Positions 59,947 to 64,000 of a DNA stretch of 64,000 bases are shown piece by piece (position 1 is the first letter of the stretch; every line of letters starts with the position of its first letter). The notes beneath the pieces were generated by a model. That model was given only the letters and a program-made list of their open reading frames with translations, ran no database searches and was not told the origin of the DNA. Origin of the DNA: Lactonifactor sp. BIOML-A5 (lineage in GTDB: Bacteria; Bacillota; Clostridia; Lachnospirales; Lachnospiraceae); the NCBI RefSeq assembly GCF_009677585.1, contig NZ_WKYV01000006.1:186001-250000 (forward strand). Direction: 5' to 3'. The translations under genes and the position numbers were made by a program.

Positions 59947-60369
59947 ATGTATGAAATTTTTGAATCATTATTAAAAAAATATGGCGTAACAACTTATCAG
60001 GTTGCAAAAGCCACTGGTATCTCAACCGCCTCCTTTACTGGATGGAAACAAGGAAAATGGAATTTCAAACAAGACAAATTACAAAAAATAGCTGATTACT
60101 TTGGTGTAACGGTAGATTATTTAATAACAGGAAATGATAGCCCAGACAAAAAAGAAAGCCTGTTAACAACAAAAGACGAACGTGACATATCAAAGATTCT
60201 GGAGCAGACTCGTCAGCAGTTACTTTCTCAGGAAGGTCTGATGTTCGACGGAGATCCTGCCAGTCCGGAAGCTATTGAATCTATCCTGTCTGCAATGCAG
60301 ATTGGCATGGAGTTGGCGAAAAAAAAGAACAAGGAGAAATATACTCCCAAGAAATATAAAAAGGACTGA
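59947..60369 (+). CDS. CI-like repressor
   Basis: 140 aa. N-terminal XRE HTH (GVTTYQVAKATGISTASFTG), then helical linker and C-terminal region with SPEAIESILSAMQIGMELAK. No peptidase S24 domain is present; instead a separate ImmA/IrrE peptidase is the next gene, as in ICEBs1-type switches. Confidence 0.88.
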   Translation: MYEIFESLLKKYGVTTYQVAKATGISTASFTGWKQGKWNFKQDKLQKIADYFGVTVDYLITGNDSPDKKESLLTTKDERDISKILEQTRQQLLSQEGLMFDGDPASPEAIESILSAMQIGMELAKKKNKEKYTPKKYKKD

Positions 60370-60375
60370 TTGTCT

Positions 60376-60798
60376 ATGGACATTAGCAGAGAGGTGAATA
60401 GCCTAGTTAGAAGGTATCAGACAAGGAATCCATTTGAGATGATACAAGGTATGAATGTAATTCTTGTATCGTGTCCTTTGAGCGGGGTTAGAGGGTTTTA
60501 TCAATATTTTCAACGAAATAATATAATTTACATAGATGAAAATCTCCCGGAACATGAAAAACTTTTTGTTTGTGCGCATGAACTTGGTCATATGTTTTTA
60601 CATAAGAAATCTAATGCTATTTTTATGGACACGCGGACACATTTTAACACTTCAAAATTTGAAGCCGAGGCGGATAAATTTGCTATTCAGCTTCTTTTGT
60701 CAGATGATTTAATAAATAGCTATAAAGAGCATAACATTGAACAGATATCACGCATCACTGGATATAATGAGAGACTTATTAAATTAAGAATGATGTAG
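60376..60798 (+). CDS. immA: ImmA/IrrE metallopeptidase
   Basis: 140 aa. VCAHELGHMFLHKK (HExxH) near residues 67-73 and FEAEADKFAIQLLL. It likely cleaves the CI-like repressor on induction. Start is ATG after AAGGA, overlapping little with the previous stop. Confidence 0.9.
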   Translation: MDISREVNSLVRRYQTRNPFEMIQGMNVILVSCPLSGVRGFYQYFQRNNIIYIDENLPEHEKLFVCAHELGHMFLHKKSNAIFMDTRTHFNTSKFEAEADKFAIQLLLSDDLINSYKEHNIEQISRITGYNERLIKLRMM

Positions 60799-60846
60799 TT
60801 GATTTGTTAAGAAGATTTTATAATAATTTACATAGGAGGAAATATT

Positions 60847-62154
60847 ATGAGTTTTTTAGATACTTTTAAAGGTAAACAGTATAAAAACGAATTAGAAGAT
60901 CTTAGTCGCGAACATGAAAATCTCAAAAGTTTGATGTCTCCAGAAATGCAAGATGCGCTTGCATTGAAAAACGAAATATCTAATCTTCAAAGACAACAGG
61001 AGAATGAAAAAGCAAAAATTTCAGAACTAGATAGAATTATTTCATCTAAAAATAATGAAATTTCAAATCTTGAGCAAATAATTGATGAAAAGAAAAAACA
61101 TATTGTCTGGATGGATGATGAAATACTTGTTCAAGAATTTGGACTCTACAAACCACAATTTGATTTCGCTTCCTCTCTAGATTATAAAGAAGAACTTGCC
61201 AATGTTCGTTCTCTCCAAAAAGAATTGATTAAAAATAAACAGGCAGTAACAGGTAATACTAAATGGCAAGTTAACGGTAGCGCATCTAAGGGTAAAAAAA
61301 TGGTTTCAGATACACAAAAATTGTTATTACGTGCTTTTAATAGCGAATGCGATGAACTGGTGTCCAAGGTAAAGTACACTAATTTTGATGCGTATTTAAA
61401 TAGGATATATAAATCAGCTGAAAACATTTCCAAACTAGGGGCCGTAATGGATATATCTATTAAGACAGAATATTTGGCATCCAAAGCAAAGGAACTTAGG
61501 TTAGCCTTTGAATATCAAGTCAAAAAGCAACAAGAAAAAGAGGAACTAAAAGCAGCAAGGGCCGAACAACGAGAGCAAGCAAAATTGCAGAAAGAATTAG
61601 ATGAACAACGACGGAAGATAGAAAAAGAGCAGACTCATTATCAAACAGCTTATGATAAACTCAAAGCACAGCTTATATTAAATCCTGATAATCCTGACTT
61701 ATTAAGTAAAAAAGCAGAATTAGAAAACCAACTTTCAGATATTGATAAAGCATTAAGCGATGTAGACTATAGACAAGCCAATATGAAAGCCGGATATGTT
61801 TATATTATTTCAAATATAGGTGCATTTGGAGAGAATGTATATAAAATTGGAATGACCCGGCGTCTGGATCCACAGGACAGAATAGATGAATTAGGGGATG
61901 CATCTGTACCTTTTAACTTTGATGTACATGCTATGATATTTTCAGACGATGCTCCAGCGTTGGAGGCCGCGTTACATAGAGCCTTTGAAGATAGAAAGCT
62001 AAATATGGTAAATCAGCGAAGAGAATTTTTCAATGTTACATTAGATGAAATAAAAGAAGTCGTCAAAAAGAATTTTGATAAAACAGTAGAATTCATTGAT
62101 GTTCCAGACGCAGAGCAATATAGAATAAGTTGTAAGATGAAGATTAATAAATAA
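60847..62154 (+). CDS. DUF4041 + GIY-YIG (T5orf172) protein
   Basis: 435 aa. N-terminal coiled coil (EHENLKSLMSPEMQDALALK), DUF4041 region about 90-250 (EILVQEFGLYKPQFDFASSL; DTQKLLLRAFNSECDELVSK), another coiled coil, and a C-terminal GIY-YIG-like domain (GYVYIISNIGAFGENVYKIG; RREFFNVTLDEI). Such proteins are common beside phage repressors and may protect against other phages. The nuclease role is inference. Confidence 0.85.
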   Translation: MSFLDTFKGKQYKNELEDLSREHENLKSLMSPEMQDALALKNEISNLQRQQENEKAKISELDRIISSKNNEISNLEQIIDEKKKHIVWMDDEILVQEFGLYKPQFDFASSLDYKEELANVRSLQKELIKNKQAVTGNTKWQVNGSASKGKKMVSDTQKLLLRAFNSECDELVSKVKYTNFDAYLNRIYKSAENISKLGAVMDISIKTEYLASKAKELRLAFEYQVKKQQEKEELKAARAEQREQAKLQKELDEQRRKIEKEQTHYQTAYDKLKAQLILNPDNPDLLSKKAELENQLSDIDKALSDVDYRQANMKAGYVYIISNIGAFGENVYKIGMTRRLDPQDRIDELGDASVPFNFDVHAMIFSDDAPALEAALHRAFEDRKLNMVNQRREFFNVTLDEIKEVVKKNFDKTVEFIDVPDAEQYRISCKMKINK

Positions 62155-62158
62155 AAGA

Positions 62159-62187
62159 AACCGCCCCCGGCGGCAACCAGGGACGGT
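62159..62187 (+). terminator. terminator after the DUF4041 gene
   Basis: ACCGCCC...GGGACGGT stem with a GC-rich loop, no long T-run. It probably separates the repressor operon from the integrase. Confidence 0.4.
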
Positions 62188-62312
62188 CAATATAGATGTA
62201 ACTCGCTAACCAGAGGTTATGGTATACACCTACCTTCAGCAAGTAGATTATACCATAAATCTCTCAATCTGACGAGGGTTATTTCGTATACCCTTTTATG
62301 AGAGGTGATTTT

Positions 62313-63593
62313 ATGGCATCTGTTAGAAAAAGAGGTGCTACGTATCAAATAACAGTAAGTAATGGCAGGGATGTTAACGGAAAGCAGCTGGTAGAGACAA
62401 CTACATTTACACCAGATCCCAATAAAACAGAGAAGCAAAATAAAAAAGCCCTGGAAAAGTTTGTGTTTGAATTTGAAGAGAAAGTAAAAAGCGGGAAGTT
62501 CCTTGACGGTGAGAAAATGACCTATAAGGACTATATTGACCTATGGTTAAAGGATTACGCTTATAAGCAGATGGAGCAAACCTCAATAGAGCGCAGCGAA
62601 AGCTCGCTGAATAATATCATACTGCCGGCCATCGGCCACTTGAAGCTGGCAAAGATTCAGCCTCTGCACATACAGGGACTTTACAACAACCTAATTGAAA
62701 CCGGTTATACGGTGAATGGGAAGCAAAAAAAGTATAAGGCGAATACTATTAAGCGCGTGCACCAAATCATCAGCAGCACGCTAAATACGGCCGTACAGTG
62801 GCAATTAATAGAATCTAATCCCTGCAGCCGTGTCAAACCTCCTAAAGCGGATAGAAACGTCTCTGACATTAAAAATTTCACGCTGGAGGAGGCACAGATT
62901 TTTCTGGGACAGCTAGATAAAGAGTATGTGGTAACGCACAGCGGCAGAGCAAAAAAAGATGGATCCGCTGCGAAGGTACGATATGAAACACATAAAACCC
63001 CCTTGCAGTTTAAGGTGTTCTTCTATTTGGCCCTCTTCGGTGGGTTCCGCCTGGGAGAATTAATCGCACTGACCTGGGATGATATAGATTTTGAGAATAA
63101 TACTATTAGTATTACAAAATCTACTGCACGAACAAAAAATGGCCTTATTACGAAAGCTCCCAAGACTATTTCTTCAATCCGTACTGTCTCCATGCCAATT
63201 GATACTATGCGTTTGCTTAAGAAATATAAACTGGAGCAAAATATTTACCGGATCTCAGTAGGTGATTACTGGAAAGGGGATAAGCATATCTTTATTCAAG
63301 ATGACGGTACGCAGATGGATATATCTACCCCTAATCATACCTTTAAAAAAATCATACGGCGGTATAACGCTACTGCAGAAGATAATAAACGGTTACCAGA
63401 AATTACGCTTCACGGCCTCCGGCATACTTCTGCCACTCTGCTGATTGCACAGAAGAATGATGTAAGAACAGTGTCCAGCCGATTAGGGCACTCTGAGTGC
63501 TCCACCACTATGAATATTTATGCCCATGCATTAAGAAACAAAGATGAAGCCGCTGCCAATTCACTCAGCGATTTATTTCAAAAGAAAGCTTAA
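62313..63593 (+). CDS. int: phage tyrosine integrase
   Basis: 426 aa from the ATG after GAGGTG. N-terminal AP2-like arm-binding domain (MASVRKRGATYQITV), SAM-like core binding region, then catalytic R (FGGFRLGELI), HGLRHTSATLL, LGHSECS and the MNIYAHA tyrosine. It lies 160 bp from the tRNA-Pro fragment, the expected attachment site, so it is the prophage's own integrase. Confidence 0.93.
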   Translation: MASVRKRGATYQITVSNGRDVNGKQLVETTTFTPDPNKTEKQNKKALEKFVFEFEEKVKSGKFLDGEKMTYKDYIDLWLKDYAYKQMEQTSIERSESSLNNIILPAIGHLKLAKIQPLHIQGLYNNLIETGYTVNGKQKKYKANTIKRVHQIISSTLNTAVQWQLIESNPCSRVKPPKADRNVSDIKNFTLEEAQIFLGQLDKEYVVTHSGRAKKDGSAAKVRYETHKTPLQFKVFFYLALFGGFRLGELIALTWDDIDFENNTISITKSTARTKNGLITKAPKTISSIRTVSMPIDTMRLLKKYKLEQNIYRISVGDYWKGDKHIFIQDDGTQMDISTPNHTFKKIIRRYNATAEDNKRLPEITLHGLRHTSATLLIAQKNDVRTVSSRLGHSECSTTMNIYAHALRNKDEAAANSLSDLFQKKA

Positions 63594-63754
63594 TACAGAA
63601 CATGTTCTGACTAACGTTTGACTAACATTTGACTAACAAAGTTATAAAAAGCCGCTAAAAGCTATAAAAAGCTATTTTAAAAGAATCGCGTATTTATCAG
63701 CAAAAACGGCATTTACATGAACATACATTCTGTTATTAAGAGCGATTTTGAAAT

Positions 63755-63797
63755 TTCGGGACGCAGAGGTCGCGTGTTCGAATCACGTCGCTTCGAC
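63755..63797 (+). other. attR: right attachment site: 3' half of tRNA-Pro(CGG)
   Basis: Anticodon loop TTCGGGA (anticodon CGG), stem half, T arm GCGTG-TTCGAAT-CACGT and acceptor end CGCTTCGA. The 5' half is absent, replaced by phage sequence. The intact tRNA should be at the other end of the prophage. Integration at the 3' half keeps the tRNA functional. Confidence 0.8.
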
Positions 63798-63810
63798 TAC
63801 CTTGGCAGGG

Positions 63811-63850
63811 GCACCGTAAACTCTTTTTTAAGAGTTTACGGTGTTTTTTT
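63811..63850 (+). terminator. strong terminator next to attR
   Basis: 14-bp stem CACCGTAAACTCTT/AAGAGTTTACGGTG followed by eight T residues. Host terminator of the tRNA region. Confidence 0.85.
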
Positions 63851-63894
63851 CTACAGTAAAATCTACTAAAAACATTAAGGAAAGAGGATTACGT

Positions 63895-64000
63895 ATGAAC
63901 CAGCTCCCCGATGCATTCCTATCCAGGATGAAGGAAATGCTGAAAGATGAATATACTGCATTTGAAGCAAGCTACAGCCTTCCGAGACAATACGGTCTCC
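63895..64000 (+). CDS. host 16S rRNA (cytosine-C5)-methyltransferase, RsmF-like (partial)
   Basis: The first 35 codons, starting MNQLPDAFLSRMKEMLKDEY and reaching SYSLPRQYGL, match the N-terminus of RsmF/NOL1/NOP2/Sun family proteins. It starts after GGAAAGAGG and runs off the right edge. It marks chromosomal DNA. Confidence 0.75.
   Translation, partial: MNQLPDAFLSRMKEMLKDEYTAFEASYSLPRQYGL

Overview
The window is almost entirely an integrated tailed phage (siphovirus-type, long non-contractile tail) in a low-to-mid GC Gram-positive host, most likely a Lachnospiraceae-type Clostridia. This rests on the AGGAGG-type ribosome sites, the small-regulator and RecT/SbcC-like/MBL phage gene style, choline-binding-like repeats in the endolysin, and a host rsmF-like gene at the right edge. 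The right prophage boundary is visible: a tyrosine integrase (62313-63593), then the 3' half of a tRNA-Pro(CGG) gene (63755-63797, attachment site), a strong terminator, and the start of the host 16S rRNA methyltransferase gene. The left boundary lies beyond position 1.

Layout. 1-4.2 kb is an accessory end: a truncated serine recombinase fused to a truncated small gene, a possible small RNA, a GNAT/antitoxin-like pair with a coupled 59-aa gene, a 132-aa gene with a divergent small HTH regulator, a short leader ORF and an AP2-domain protein. 4.2-31.8 kb (minus strand) is the lysis, tail and head module in reverse order: endolysin, holin, XkdX-like protein, a receptor-binding protein with a lectin-like C-terminus, tail tip, tape measure, gpG/gpGT with a -1 slippery heptamer, tail tube, connectors, capsid, scaffold, portal, an ArpU/RinA-like regulator and large terminase. 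A mini CRISPR-like array (3 repeats, 2 spacers) sits in this late region without cas genes. 31.9-36 kb holds a KAP-type ATPase, four tRNA or tRNA-like genes (one with a UUA, ochre-reading anticodon) and the small terminase.

36-43.1 kb is a mosaic island: a noncoding region with a Z-DNA-prone tract and iteron-like repeats, a RelE/RelB-like pair, two regulator modules (XRE and AbrB-like), truncated copies of a J-domain gene, a DUF4041 gene and the endolysin, several small unknown genes, and a second tyrosine integrase. 43.2-59.7 kb (minus strand) is the early region: small unknown genes, a primase/helicase pair, ERCC4-type nuclease, SSB, an Acb2-like anti-CBASS protein, an HNH/AP2 homing-type gene, MBL-fold protein, RecT, SbcC-like ATPase, excisionase-like and Cro-like genes. 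59.9-62.2 kb (plus strand) holds the CI-like repressor, an ImmA/IrrE peptidase and a DUF4041/GIY-YIG protein.

How it works together: Cro-like and CI-like genes face each other across a shared operator region, ImmA probably inactivates the repressor, RecT plus the SbcC-like ATPase and SSB handle recombination, the primase-helicase pair replicates, and the terminase/portal/capsid set packages. Accessory genes at both flanks are governed by at least three small regulators. Each has its own palindromic operator placed inside the 17-bp spacer of near-consensus sigma-A promoters, so these genes look like independently controlled cargo.
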